DNA of 42,397 nt. Source: CAYQZD01 sp964421875 (lineage in GTDB: Bacteria; Electryoneota; Tariuqbacteria; Tariuqbacterales; Tariuqbacteraceae). The notes below the pieces were generated by a model that was not told the DNA's origin, did not search any database, and was given only the letters and a program-made list of their open reading frames with translations. Of this stretch, positions 8,358 to 16,815 are shown one piece after another. Position numbers and translations under genes: made by a program. The stretch's first letter is position 1, and every line of letters starts with the position of its first letter. Location: positions 1-42,397 of the forward strand of contig CAYQZD010000021.1 of the NCBI GenBank assembly GCA_964421875.1, written 5' to 3'.

Positions 8358-9181
8358 TCAACGCAGACGATTTCGGTCTTTCGCGTCAAATCAACCGCGG
8401 TATCATCGAGGCGCATCATGCGGGGATGCTGCGGAGCGCCTCGCTGCTGGCCAACGGGCCCGCGGCCGCGGAGGCGATCGAGGCCGCTTCCGGCAATCGC
8501 GGATTGGGTGTAGGACTTCATCTGACGTTGGTCTTTGGCGAGCCGGTTTCTCCTAAGGATAAAGTGGGGAGCCTGCTGACTCGCGGCGGCGAATTTCCCC
8601 GGGGTTATCCGAGTTTCGTTTCAAGATACTTCAGCGGGGGTGTTAGGCTGCGGGAAGTGGAGTATGAGTGGGAGCGGCAGATGGAGCGCGGGGCTCCCGC
8701 CGGTTTGAGCCATCTCGACTCCCATCAGCATCTGCATCTGCTTCCCGGATTATTTGGAATCGCGGTCAAACTGGCGAAGAAGTGGGGGATTCCATTCATT
8801 CGAATCCCGGCGGAGAATATCGATATCGGCCGTTTAGGGCACGATTATGTCCAGAGCAAGGTGTTGATTGTTTTCAGTTTCGGAAGGAAGCGGGCGCTGA
8901 GGCAGGCGGGGCTTCGTTCTAGCAAATATTTTTTCGGTTCGTCTTTCGGCGGCGGGCTGTTGAAACCGGCCTGGATAAGACTTATACCAAGGCTCCCCGA
9001 CGGTTTGACTGAGGTGATGTGCCACCCGGGTCGAGAGGACGAGGGAATTCGAGCGAAGTACGGCTGGACCAGCCGCTGGGAGGAGGAATTGGAAACGCTT
9101 TTCGACCCCGAGATTTCCGATACTGCAGCAAAATATAACATAAGATTTACCAACTATAAAGAGACGGCGGGGGAGGTTTGA
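8321..9181 (+). CDS. ChbG/HpnK (YdjC-like) carbohydrate deacetylase
   Basis: The 286-residue protein starts near KKVIVNADDFGLS, the hallmark metal-binding D-D motif of the YdjC/ChbG/HpnK family (D16, D17). It also has GLHLTLVFG (H67), GLSHLDSHQHLH (H131, D133, H135) and VMCHPG near the C-terminus. Family members deacetylate N-acetylated sugars such as chitooligosaccharides or hopanoid-linked glucosamine. The GTG start at 8321 lies inside the previous gene and is preceded by AGGA; no later in-frame start would keep the first motif. The location among GT genes suggests deacetylation of a lipid-linked or nascent glycan sugar. Confidence 0.85.
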   Translation: MGLHQADQKKVIVNADDFGLSRQINRGIIEAHHAGMLRSASLLANGPAAAEAIEAASGNRGLGVGLHLTLVFGEPVSPKDKVGSLLTRGGEFPRGYPSFVSRYFSGGVRLREVEYEWERQMERGAPAGLSHLDSHQHLHLLPGLFGIAVKLAKKWGIPFIRIPAENIDIGRLGHDYVQSKVLIVFSFGRKRALRQAGLRSSKYFFGSSFGGGLLKPAWIRLIPRLPDGLTEVMCHPGREDEGIRAKYGWTSRWEEELETLFDPEISDTAAKYNIRFTNYKETAGEV

Positions 9182-10630
9182 TTGAATCGAGGGAAAATGC
9201 GTTCAGCGATTATCGCTTTCATAACCTGGCTTAATCGGGATAAGACGGTCTATCTTTTGGTCGTCTCCGCTTTCGTCATTCGCGCGGGTTTCGGTCTCGC
9301 ATTGGGAGAGCGTTACCTACCTATGGCGGACCAGGTGCTTTTCGATGAGCTTGCGCGCAACCTCGCAGCCGGTGATGGATTGATGATAACGGAGCGTCTG
9401 ACCCAGCCGCCTGAAGACGCGTCCCCCGAAGTGCTGGAGCGTTATTACACCAAGCCGGAGCGGATGCGCGATATGCGGCTGAACGCTTTGTGGGGAGTGA
9501 TTCGTCCCGGAAGACCTACGGCTTTTATCGAGCCGCTGGTGCCGCTGATATTCGGATTTTTGTATAAGGTTTTCGGGGCGGGGCTGCTGGCGCCGCGCCT
9601 CTTCCAGGCTTTGCTGGACGCGATGGTGGCGGGTATGATTTTCAGGTTAAGCCGCCTCGCTTTGCCCTCGGGTTCTCAAGCGCCGGGAATCGCGGCTCTG
9701 ATATATGTGTTTTATCCGTTTTCCATAATGTTCAGCGGAGCGTTGATTACGCAGCCTATTTATCTTTTCCTGCAGTTCGCTTCGATTTATCTGTTTTATC
9801 AATTCCTTCAGAAGCCTGATTGGGACAGCGCGGCGCTGTTTGGGGTGGCTTTTGGAATGACAATCCTCAGCAGGATATCCATCATTACCTTCGCACCGTT
9901 TTTTCTGTTGGCGTTAGTATTATGGAAGCCCGGGCCTAAGAAATGGTTTCCCGCCGTTGCTGCGTTAACATTAGCGGGATTGATGCTGATACCGTGGGCG
10001 GCGCGGAACCAGCGGGAGTTGGGCGAATCCCTGATTCTGCCCACCAAGGGAGGCAGGAATCTCTGGGAATACAATAATCAGTTGTTTTCCCAGGAAAGGC
10101 TGAAAGCGGTCGATTTGCAGGGAATCGACAAGCTGTACCAGGATTTTGCTTTGAAAAACTATGAACGTGTCAATGGTAAAGAATATATTGAATTTCCTAA
10201 TTTCAGCGGTCAGACCGAAATTGAGCGGGACCGGATATTGAATCACAATGTCACCCAGTTCATCAAGCTGAATCCGGGGATTTACCTGAAATTATGCGCG
10301 CTGAGGTTCTACCAATTATTTCGAATCACGCCAACCCACCACCAGCATCCGTTTTTCAAGATTGCATCGTGGGGGTCCTTTGGCTGGATACTGCCGCTGA
10401 GCGTACTGGGATTTATTCTGCTGCTGCCGCACTGGCGGCGGTTTGCGTTGATTTATCTGCTGGCGCTTTATAATGTGGGTGTGCACACTTTGACCGCTTC
10501 CGGCATTCCGCACCGTCTGCCCATCGACCCTTTCCTGATAATGATGGCTGCGTTTGGACTGTGCTGGCTGGGGGGAAAAGCCGGAATATTAAAGACGACG
10601 ACAGTTACACCTGAGCTTGAAACACAATGA
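9182..10630 (+). CDS. ArnT/PMT-like membrane glycosyltransferase (paralog 2)
   Basis: This 482-residue GT-C protein is built like the gene at 5424. It has a first helix, then MADQVLFDELARNLAAGDG with an Asp in the donor-site position, FIEPLVPLIFGFLYKVFG, and multiple hydrophobic segments. It ends near GIPHRLPIDPFLIMMAA. The TTG at 9182 follows the previous stop without a gap, and GGGGGAGG lies 5 bases before it, so it was preferred. An ATG at 9197 with GAGGGA just upstream is an alternative and removes five residues. The close relation to the first paralog suggests an old duplication with different sugar or acceptor use. Confidence 0.85.
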   Translation: MNRGKMRSAIIAFITWLNRDKTVYLLVVSAFVIRAGFGLALGERYLPMADQVLFDELARNLAAGDGLMITERLTQPPEDASPEVLERYYTKPERMRDMRLNALWGVIRPGRPTAFIEPLVPLIFGFLYKVFGAGLLAPRLFQALLDAMVAGMIFRLSRLALPSGSQAPGIAALIYVFYPFSIMFSGALITQPIYLFLQFASIYLFYQFLQKPDWDSAALFGVAFGMTILSRISIITFAPFFLLALVLWKPGPKKWFPAVAALTLAGLMLIPWAARNQRELGESLILPTKGGRNLWEYNNQLFSQERLKAVDLQGIDKLYQDFALKNYERVNGKEYIEFPNFSGQTEIERDRILNHNVTQFIKLNPGIYLKLCALRFYQLFRITPTHHQHPFFKIASWGSFGWILPLSVLGFILLLPHWRRFALIYLLALYNVGVHTLTASGIPHRLPIDPFLIMMAAFGLCWLGGKAGILKTTTVTPELETQ

Positions 10631-12516
10631 AAAAAGGTTTTCTCAACGATACATTCAGGGGCTGGTTTTTAGGCGTCGCCAGCAGCGCCTGGCTGGGATA
10701 CCTCATCGGGCTGCGCATTTTGAATTGGAATCCCCGGCTGTGGAACGATGCTCTGGACGCCGGACTGACGCTTTTTCACTGCATCCTGTTGTATGTTATC
10801 CTGGGGCTGGCGGCGGGGATATTGTTCACCCTGGGTCTTAAGATATTTCTAACAATAATCGGCAGGGGGAAGGCGCCGCGCGGTTTTCTGGGGTGGTGGC
10901 TGGTGCTTTACTCCGTTCTTACGCTGCTCCTGTTTACTTTTCTCACCTATTCCCGCACGCGGCCCGGGGCTCATGTGGTGATTTACGATGTACCCCTGGT
11001 TGCGTTTTATATCTTATCCCTGTATTTCTGGTATTTTATAGTCTGGAGGAGGACTGCTGCGGGGAATACCGGATTACTGCGGGTTTCTCTATTACCCACT
11101 ATCATATATTTCCTGGTTGGATTGGGGATTTCTTATTTTACGACGCCTAAAGCCGCTGCGGGCAAGCCGGGCGATCCGGCGGAGATTGCGGAGGCGCTAA
11201 GCTCCGCGCGGGAGGATGTCAAGGTGTTCGTTTACGGTGTGGACGGCGCGGAATGGGCGCTCATCGATTCGCTGCGGGCGGAGGGGGTGATGCCGGTGAC
11301 GGACAGCTTGGTGAAGGTCGGGGTCAGGGCTCGTTTCCGGAGTTTGAATACACTGAAATCGCCCTTGATTTGGACCAGTATGGCCACCGGCAAACTTCCG
11401 GAGGAGCATGGCATTATGGATTTCGGCTCCTTCAAGTTTCCAGGGATGTCCGGCAGTTTCATCAAGTATCCCGACGGCATTGGTTTTTACCGGCTGGTGA
11501 CGACCTTGACGCCGCGGTCTGACATACCCATCAGTTCCACTCAGCGGCGGGTGGAAGCGATATGGAGCATTCTTTCCGGGGCGGGAAGGAGTGTGGGAGT
11601 GGCGGGATGGTGGGGCACCTGGCCGGCGGAGGAGGTCAACGGTGTGATGGTTTCCGACCGCTTCACCTATTCGCTGTTCAATCCCCGCGCTAACGCCCGG
11701 GCCTTGAAGGAAGGACAGGTTCACCCACCGGAGATGCTGGATGAACTGATATCGTTCGTAAAAACTCCGGGCGATATAACCGAGGGTGAACTCCTCCGTT
11801 TCATCAGGGACAGTGGGGGGGAAGGATTTTATCCGGCGGAATGGGGTCAATCGCGCGAGGAATGGAATCCCCTGTATCAGTTGAAATTAGCCTACACTTC
11901 CGGGGAATCGTATTTTAACGCTTCGATGCATCTTCTCGATGTCAGCCAGCCCGATTTCTTCACGGTTTACCTTGAGGGCCCGGATATGGTCAGCCACTAT
12001 TTCTGGCAGTATATGGACCCTTCTCAATATCCTAAGCCGGTGCCGCCGGAAGACAAGGACAGGTTCAGCGAGGTCATCCCCCGCTACTATATGTATTGGG
12101 ATTCCCTGCTGGGTGAAGCTCTCAATCACCTCGAACCGGGCACGGATGTGATAGTGGTTTCCGACCATGGTTTCGGTCCCGATCCCAAGCCTAAGATCCC
12201 TTTCCGGGGAGGTGAGCATCAGCCCTGGGGAATGTTCTTAGCGGCGGGCCCGCATTTCAAAGATGGATACACTGCGGATGACGCCTCGGTAATCGACCTC
12301 ACACCTACTTTAATTCACTTATTCGGGCTGCCGGTGGGGGAGGATATGACAGGGCGCGTAATGGAAGATGTGTTTGCCGCAGATTTCTCCTCAGATAATC
12401 CGGTTAAGTTTATCGCCTCTTATGAAACCGGGCGGCGCGGAAAATCGATAGCGACCACCTCCGGGGTGGACGAAGCGATAAAAGACCAGCTCCGTTCTCT
12501 GGGATACACCAAGTGA
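10627..12516 (+). CDS. Membrane-anchored alkaline phosphatase-superfamily phosphodiesterase/transferase
   Basis: The 629-residue product has about five N-terminal membrane segments (roughly residues 13-170), then a large extracytoplasmic type I phosphodiesterase/nucleotide pyrophosphatase-like domain. Metal and catalytic residues are in place: D206 in VYGVDGAEW, nucleophile T250 in SPLIWTSMATG, D453 and H457 in EGPDMVSHYFW, D513/H514 in VVSDHGFG and H531 in GGEHQPWG. The protein ends DQLRSLGYTK, an ending often seen in this family. The ATG overlaps the previous stop (ATGA). In a glycan operon it may transfer or remove a phosphate-linked head group such as a phospholipid-derived decoration. 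That role is inference. Confidence 0.85.
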   Translation: MKKGFLNDTFRGWFLGVASSAWLGYLIGLRILNWNPRLWNDALDAGLTLFHCILLYVILGLAAGILFTLGLKIFLTIIGRGKAPRGFLGWWLVLYSVLTLLLFTFLTYSRTRPGAHVVIYDVPLVAFYILSLYFWYFIVWRRTAAGNTGLLRVSLLPTIIYFLVGLGISYFTTPKAAAGKPGDPAEIAEALSSAREDVKVFVYGVDGAEWALIDSLRAEGVMPVTDSLVKVGVRARFRSLNTLKSPLIWTSMATGKLPEEHGIMDFGSFKFPGMSGSFIKYPDGIGFYRLVTTLTPRSDIPISSTQRRVEAIWSILSGAGRSVGVAGWWGTWPAEEVNGVMVSDRFTYSLFNPRANARALKEGQVHPPEMLDELISFVKTPGDITEGELLRFIRDSGGEGFYPAEWGQSREEWNPLYQLKLAYTSGESYFNASMHLLDVSQPDFFTVYLEGPDMVSHYFWQYMDPSQYPKPVPPEDKDRFSEVIPRYYMYWDSLLGEALNHLEPGTDVIVVSDHGFGPDPKPKIPFRGGEHQPWGMFLAAGPHFKDGYTADDASVIDLTPTLIHLFGLPVGEDMTGRVMEDVFAADFSSDNPVKFIASYETGRRGKSIATTSGVDEAIKDQLRSLGYTK

Positions 12517-13139
12517 AGAACCGGATTCAAATACCCGCCAAGCATCACATTCCGATACTGGAAGACCCGGTGAATTACTACTATATCCCGGTGTTCCGCT
12601 GGTTTTTTCTGAAGAGGCTGGAGATGACACTGTCCTTCGCGCAGGGTGAAAGCTTAGGCGCGGTATTGGATATCGGCTGCGCTTCGGGGGTGTTGTTCCC
12701 TGAACTATCCCGCAGGAGCGGTCTGTTGGTGGGAATCGACACTTTTCTGCAGGATTATTCCCTGCGCGGTTTGCTGGAGAAGGAGAACATCACCGCCCAT
12801 TTAGGTTGGGGTGACGCTGGTTTCCTGCCATTCAAAGATGAAACATTCGATACGGTCGTCTGCATCAGCACATTGGAACATATCGAGGATTCCGAGGGGA
12901 CGCTGGCGGAAATCAAGCGGGTGATGCGGAAGCGGGGCAGACTTTTGGCGGGAATCCCGGTGCAGAATCTCATTACCGATAAGCTATTAGGGGAGTCAAC
13001 CGGATTTCACGTTTCATCTCATAGGAAGATACTGCAGGCTGCGAAGCGGATTTTCGGGGGGGTGGCGGAGCGTCATACACCCTGGTGGGCGCCGCTGGAT
13101 TACAGTCTGTATTGTTCATTCGAGGGGCGCAAGATTTGA
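12513..13139 (+). CDS. Class I SAM-dependent methyltransferase
   Basis: This 208-residue protein has motif I VLDIGCASG at residues 51-59, an acidic GIDTFLQD after β2 and LPFKDETFDTVVCISTLEHIED at motifs III/IV. These are typical of small-molecule Methyltransf_11-type enzymes. The start is a GTG overlapping the previous stop (GTGA), so it is translationally coupled. Its place in the glycan operon suggests methylation of a sugar or lipid intermediate, but the substrate cannot be inferred. Confidence 0.85.
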   Translation: MKNRIQIPAKHHIPILEDPVNYYYIPVFRWFFLKRLEMTLSFAQGESLGAVLDIGCASGVLFPELSRRSGLLVGIDTFLQDYSLRGLLEKENITAHLGWGDAGFLPFKDETFDTVVCISTLEHIEDSEGTLAEIKRVMRKRGRLLAGIPVQNLITDKLLGESTGFHVSSHRKILQAAKRIFGGVAERHTPWWAPLDYSLYCSFEGRKI

Positions 13140-14659
13140 GCGGCGGTGACAGTTTTAATATTAGAAGATGGCTGATGATTATCGTTGCGGCGGCGCTGGT
13201 CATCAGGCTGTTCTTTGTAATATTCATTCTGGACCCGATACCGGAGCCTTATGAAATCGACCTGGATGAAGTCGATTTCGATTACCTAGGGATGAAGTTC
13301 GCATCCGGGGAGGGATTGACCGATAAGTATGGCGAGCCCACCACGGTTCGTTTTCCGCTCTATGCGGTTTTTTTGGGTGGGCTATACTTCATCTTCGGCT
13401 ACCATCCCTATATGGTTTTTATCCTTCAGGCGTTAATGGGCGCATTGGTTCCGGTGATAGTTTTCCTGATAGCCCTGGAACTGTCGGATAGGCGGATTTC
13501 GCTTTTTACAGCGGCTATTGCGGCGGTTTACCCCTCGTATATCGTCCTCACGGGGCATATTCTGTCGGAGAATCTGTTCCTTCCCCTGCTGGCGCTGCTA
13601 ATGTGGTTTACCCTCAGGCTGCGGCGGGATTTCAACCCTTTGAATGCGGGATTGACAGGGCTGTTGGTGGGACTGTGCGCTTTGACCCGGGGAGCGGCGA
13701 CTCCGTTGATAATGATTGCGCCTCTGGCGGTATTGATTTTCTGGAAGAGTGGTTTCCCGCAGAGGTTGAAGCGGGCGGTGTTAATGGCTGCAGTGACGCT
13801 GCTCACAATCGCTCCCTGGGTAGCCCGGAATTACCACCATTACCAGCGGATTTTTCTCACCTCGAGTTCGGGCGGAATCGTGCTCTGGATGAGCTATAAT
13901 TGGGTTTCCACCGCTGATTTTTTCAACATCGACCGCGCCTACGCCTATGTCGATTCTGCCGGGAGGGGTAACGCCGACCTCAGAGTTTTCAACCGTATCC
14001 TGGTGGAGGATAACATCTTTGGCAAAGCGGGCACGATAGAAGGATTCAAGCGGGTGTTCCCGGAAAAGGAGTTTCCGGATAACGAAGTCGATTTGAACCG
14101 GGCTGTGATTGAGATGGTGAAGAGCGATTTCAAGGAGCGCCCGGAGATTTTTGTGGTGAAGACGATTAAAGAGTTTCTCCGTTTTTGGCACTTTCTGGAC
14201 GACCGGGGAAATTATGTTACAGCATACGGGCTGATACTACCGTTTTTTCTAGCGGGATTATGGCTGCTACGGCGGCGGATGCGGGAATACGGGCTGCTTC
14301 TGCTCTTTTTCGTTTACACCTGGATGCTTGAGACCGGTTTTATGGCTTCGGCGCGGTTCCGGATGCCGTTCGAGGTGGTGATGATTGTGGTGGGGGCTTA
14401 CGCGCTGTCCCGGATGTTTTCCCGGCTGAAACCTGCGGTGGTTCCGGCGGGAATAATAGCCGCGCTTTTAGCGGTCAACCTCTATTTCACCTACAATGTG
14501 TCGATATTGAGGAATTGTATTCGGTCGGCGGCGGCGCAGGTGGGATTACCGGTTGCTCAGGAGGACGAGGAGTTTTTTCCTCAGATCAGGGACAACGTTT
14601 CAGGGGTGGATTCTTTGAATTCCGGACAAGAGTCCGATTCGCTTGAGATTCCTTATTAG
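13136..14659 (+). CDS. ArnT/PMT-like membrane glycosyltransferase (paralog 3)
   Basis: This is the third GT-C paralog, 507 residues from a TTG at 13136. After the first helix it has an acidic segment (EIDLDEVDFDYLGMKFASGE) in the donor-site loop, then PLYAVFLGGLYFIFGY, many hydrophobic segments and a closing SARFRMPFEVVMIVVGAY. Upstream in-frame GTG codons exist (from 13085) but lie within the methyltransferase. GAGGGG about 8 bases before the TTG, and the TTGA overlap with the methyltransferase stop, favour 13136. The tail (about 480-507) is acidic and serine-rich, unlike the other two paralogs. It is the last gene of the operon. Confidence 0.82.
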   Translation: MSGGDSFNIRRWLMIIVAAALVIRLFFVIFILDPIPEPYEIDLDEVDFDYLGMKFASGEGLTDKYGEPTTVRFPLYAVFLGGLYFIFGYHPYMVFILQALMGALVPVIVFLIALELSDRRISLFTAAIAAVYPSYIVLTGHILSENLFLPLLALLMWFTLRLRRDFNPLNAGLTGLLVGLCALTRGAATPLIMIAPLAVLIFWKSGFPQRLKRAVLMAAVTLLTIAPWVARNYHHYQRIFLTSSSGGIVLWMSYNWVSTADFFNIDRAYAYVDSAGRGNADLRVFNRILVEDNIFGKAGTIEGFKRVFPEKEFPDNEVDLNRAVIEMVKSDFKERPEIFVVKTIKEFLRFWHFLDDRGNYVTAYGLILPFFLAGLWLLRRRMREYGLLLLFFVYTWMLETGFMASARFRMPFEVVMIVVGAYALSRMFSRLKPAVVPAGIIAALLAVNLYFTYNVSILRNCIRSAAAQVGLPVAQEDEEFFPQIRDNVSGVDSLNSGQESDSLEIPY

Positions 14660-14697
14660 ATTAATATGGGTTCCCACTCCGGGATGTGGGGATGATA

Positions 14698-14728
14698 CAG
14701 AGATTGCTTCGCTTCGCTCGTAATGACA
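14698..14728. repeat. Fragment of a common intergenic repeat
   Basis: The sequence AGATTGCTTCGCTTCGCTCG followed by TAATGACA is the familiar 'bad-genomic-neighbour' type intergenic repeat found scattered in many bacterial genomes. Only a single arm is present here, between the glycan operon and the first radical SAM gene. No second copy was seen in the window. Confidence 0.45.
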
Positions 14729-14780
14729 TTTCTATTAAACGTTGCAGCTATTTTCAAGATAATTTTTCTATAATATAAAA

Positions 14781-16190
14781 ATGAGAATATTTCTTACCAG
14801 ACCTCATTCCGATATACCGGCGGCTCCGCCCCCTTTGGGGGCGATGTCGCTGGCGGCTTATATCCGACAATTTCGCCACGATGAGATAAAAATATACGAC
14901 GCCCGTTCCACGATGGAGCCTCCGGAAAAGGTGGCGGAGGAAGCTAAGAAGTTTGGCGCCGAGGTGGTGGGGATTTCATCGTTTTCGATGGAAGCATCCC
15001 AATCGTTTGCGATGGCTCGCGAGTTTCGGAAGGCGCTGCCCGGGGCGAAGATATTCCTGGGCGGACCATTACCCTCTTCCGACCCGGGGGGTGCTTTGTC
15101 GGAACCAGCGATCGATGCGGCGTTTATCGCGGAGGGTGAGCATTCTTTCCTGGAGGCGCTTAATTCACTGGAAGCCACAGGCGAAGTCACTCCGGCGCAG
15201 GGTATCGCGCTGCGGAAGGACGGCGAAATCATTGGGAAAGAGCGCCCCGGCCTTATCGAAGACCTGGACACTCTACCGCACCTGGCTTGGGATTTGATAG
15301 ACCTCGAGCACTACTTCGGAAAACCGCCCAAGCGTCCGATGATGAACAAGCTGCGCCGCCACCAGCGGGGAGTATCGATTTTCACCACCAGGGGTTGTCC
15401 TTATAGCTGCACCTATTGTCACAACTTGTTCGGTAAGAAGACCCGCAAGCAGAGTGTAGAGCGGGTAGTGGGGGAGCTTAAGATGCTCTATCACGAGTAC
15501 GGGATTCGCGAGCTGGAGTTCTTAGACGATATTTTCAACATAGATATCAAGCGCGCCAAGCAAATTTTCGATACGATGGAAGCGGAGGGGCTGAAATTTC
15601 ACATCACCTTCCCTAACGGTTTAAGGGCGGAGTTGATGGACGAGGAATTAGTGGGAAAATTCAAGCGGGGCGGTGTTTATTGGATAACTTTCGCCGTAGA
15701 AACGGGGTCGCCGCGGATTCAGAAGGAAATCTGCAAGAATGTGAATCTGGAAAAAGCGCGGCAGAACATCGAATTGGTTTCCCGCAACGGAATCAATGTC
15801 AACGGTTTCTTTATGATGGGATTTTTGCATGAGACCGAGGAGGATATTTTACAGACGATTAATTATGCGGCCTCAACTCGGATGATAATCGCTTCCTTCT
15901 TTATCCTGACCCCATTTCCCAATACGGAGATCTACAATCAGGCTTTAGCCGCCGGCTATAATATGCGGGGGGATTACTATGATTACCACAATGTGTCGGT
16001 GAATATCAGCGATGTGCCGGACCGGCGGCTGTGGCAACTCAAGCGGTTGGCTTACCGGAAATTTTACCTTAGCCCCAAACGGATATGGTATATCATTAAA
16101 GCCAATCCCTTCAAGGTGGGATTGTGGGACGGAATCTGGATGCTGGTCAAGATGCTGTTTGTGGGAAAGGAAATCCTCAAGCGTTCTTGA
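14781..16190 (+). CDS. B12-binding-domain radical SAM protein 1 (close paralog group)
   Basis: This 469-residue cytoplasmic Fe-S enzyme has an N-terminal B12-binding-like Rossmann domain (about 1-140, starting MRIFLTRPHSDIPAAPPPLG) and a radical SAM barrel from about 195. The [4Fe-4S] ligands are C206, C210 and C213 in RGCPYSCTYC. Later landmarks are LEFLDDIFNID, FPNGLRAELMDEEL and AVETGSPRIQKE. Enzymes of this class methylate unactivated carbons or rearrange lipids, sugars and tetrapyrroles. No Shine-Dalgarno is present; a TATAAT at 14769-14774 lies 6 bases before the ATG, so the mRNA may be leaderless. It closely resembles proteins 2, 3 and 4. The substrate is unknown. Confidence 0.88.
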   Translation: MRIFLTRPHSDIPAAPPPLGAMSLAAYIRQFRHDEIKIYDARSTMEPPEKVAEEAKKFGAEVVGISSFSMEASQSFAMAREFRKALPGAKIFLGGPLPSSDPGGALSEPAIDAAFIAEGEHSFLEALNSLEATGEVTPAQGIALRKDGEIIGKERPGLIEDLDTLPHLAWDLIDLEHYFGKPPKRPMMNKLRRHQRGVSIFTTRGCPYSCTYCHNLFGKKTRKQSVERVVGELKMLYHEYGIRELEFLDDIFNIDIKRAKQIFDTMEAEGLKFHITFPNGLRAELMDEELVGKFKRGGVYWITFAVETGSPRIQKEICKNVNLEKARQNIELVSRNGINVNGFFMMGFLHETEEDILQTINYAASTRMIIASFFILTPFPNTEIYNQALAAGYNMRGDYYDYHNVSVNISDVPDRRLWQLKRLAYRKFYLSPKRIWYIIKANPFKVGLWDGIWMLVKMLFVGKEILKRS

Positions 16191-16815
16191 GCCATCACAG
16201 ATGGTCTTTTTTACGCGACCATCCGCAACGAAGAATAAAAAAAATAATGCCACGCAAGGAAGCTGTAAGTCTATTATTCAAGGTAAACCGTCATTCGATG
16301 GATTCTCTACGCGAATCATCGCGCAATCCGCTGTACAGTGGAAAAATTCACGGCTCGCGGGATACGCCGCCGCTGTTTTCAGGATAAATATGGGAAATCA
16401 TTAAACAGTTTCATTTGAAGGAAAAAATCATTATATTTAAGGTTGGGCTAAAGATTTGTCAATACGCGTGGATTAACTATAAATGTATGGACAAATACTA
16501 CTTTTTTAGGTAGTTCTTTGTCGATTTGAAATAACTGGTTTGAAATTCTAGTGGTGAAAATAATCCCCCCTGCCCCCCCCCCCCTTTATGAAAGGGGGGA
16601 AAGGAGCAAGTCCCCCTTTTTTAAAGGGGGACTTAGGGGTATTACCGGCATTGAGCTATAATTTCTGTCAACCTGAAAATAAATTCTTGATACTTAACAA
16701 AGTAGTGTTAGTCACGGATTTGAAAAATATTTTAGATGATAAATTTCGGTAATATTAACCGCTCAAAATCGGATTATATAGCGGCGAATAGATGTTTTGG
16801 GAGCTTTAGTCAACG
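16191..16815. other. 625-bp intergenic region holding a C/G-rich repeat
   Basis: No supported gene is present. A 46-codon ORF from ATG 16247 has no recognisable motif and no ribosome binding site. The main structure is the inverted-repeat element at 16561-16645. The remaining right part (16646-16815) is A+T-rich and must contain the promoter of radical SAM gene 2. No cobalamin riboswitch signature was recognised. Confidence 0.5.
16561..16645. repeat. MITE/REP-like C-rich inverted-repeat element
   Basis: Two hairpins lie in tandem: CCCCCCTTT (16579-16587) with AAAGGGGGG (16591-16599), and a perfect 12-bp stem AAGTCCCCCTTT (16608-16619) with its complement at 16623-16634. Outer TAATCCCCC and GGGGTATTA flanks form a further imperfect inverted repeat. 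A run of 12 C residues lies at 16573-16584. No coding sequence is inside, so this looks like a non-autonomous intergenic element. Confidence 0.65.

Noticed and set aside
16247..16387. Short + strand ORF after radical SAM gene 1 starting MPRKEAVSLLFKVN
   Set aside because: It has no ribosome binding site and no family-like pattern; not enough to call a gene or a transposase remnant.
16573..16584. Run of 12 C as a phase-variation switch
   Set aside because: The run is intergenic inside a hairpin repeat and far from a promoter or coding frame, so no phase-variable outcome can be supported.
14660..16815. Cobalamin riboswitch upstream of the B12 radical SAM genes
   Set aside because: I looked for the conserved B12-box and stem layout before genes 1 and 2 but saw none; a covariance-model search would be needed to exclude it.
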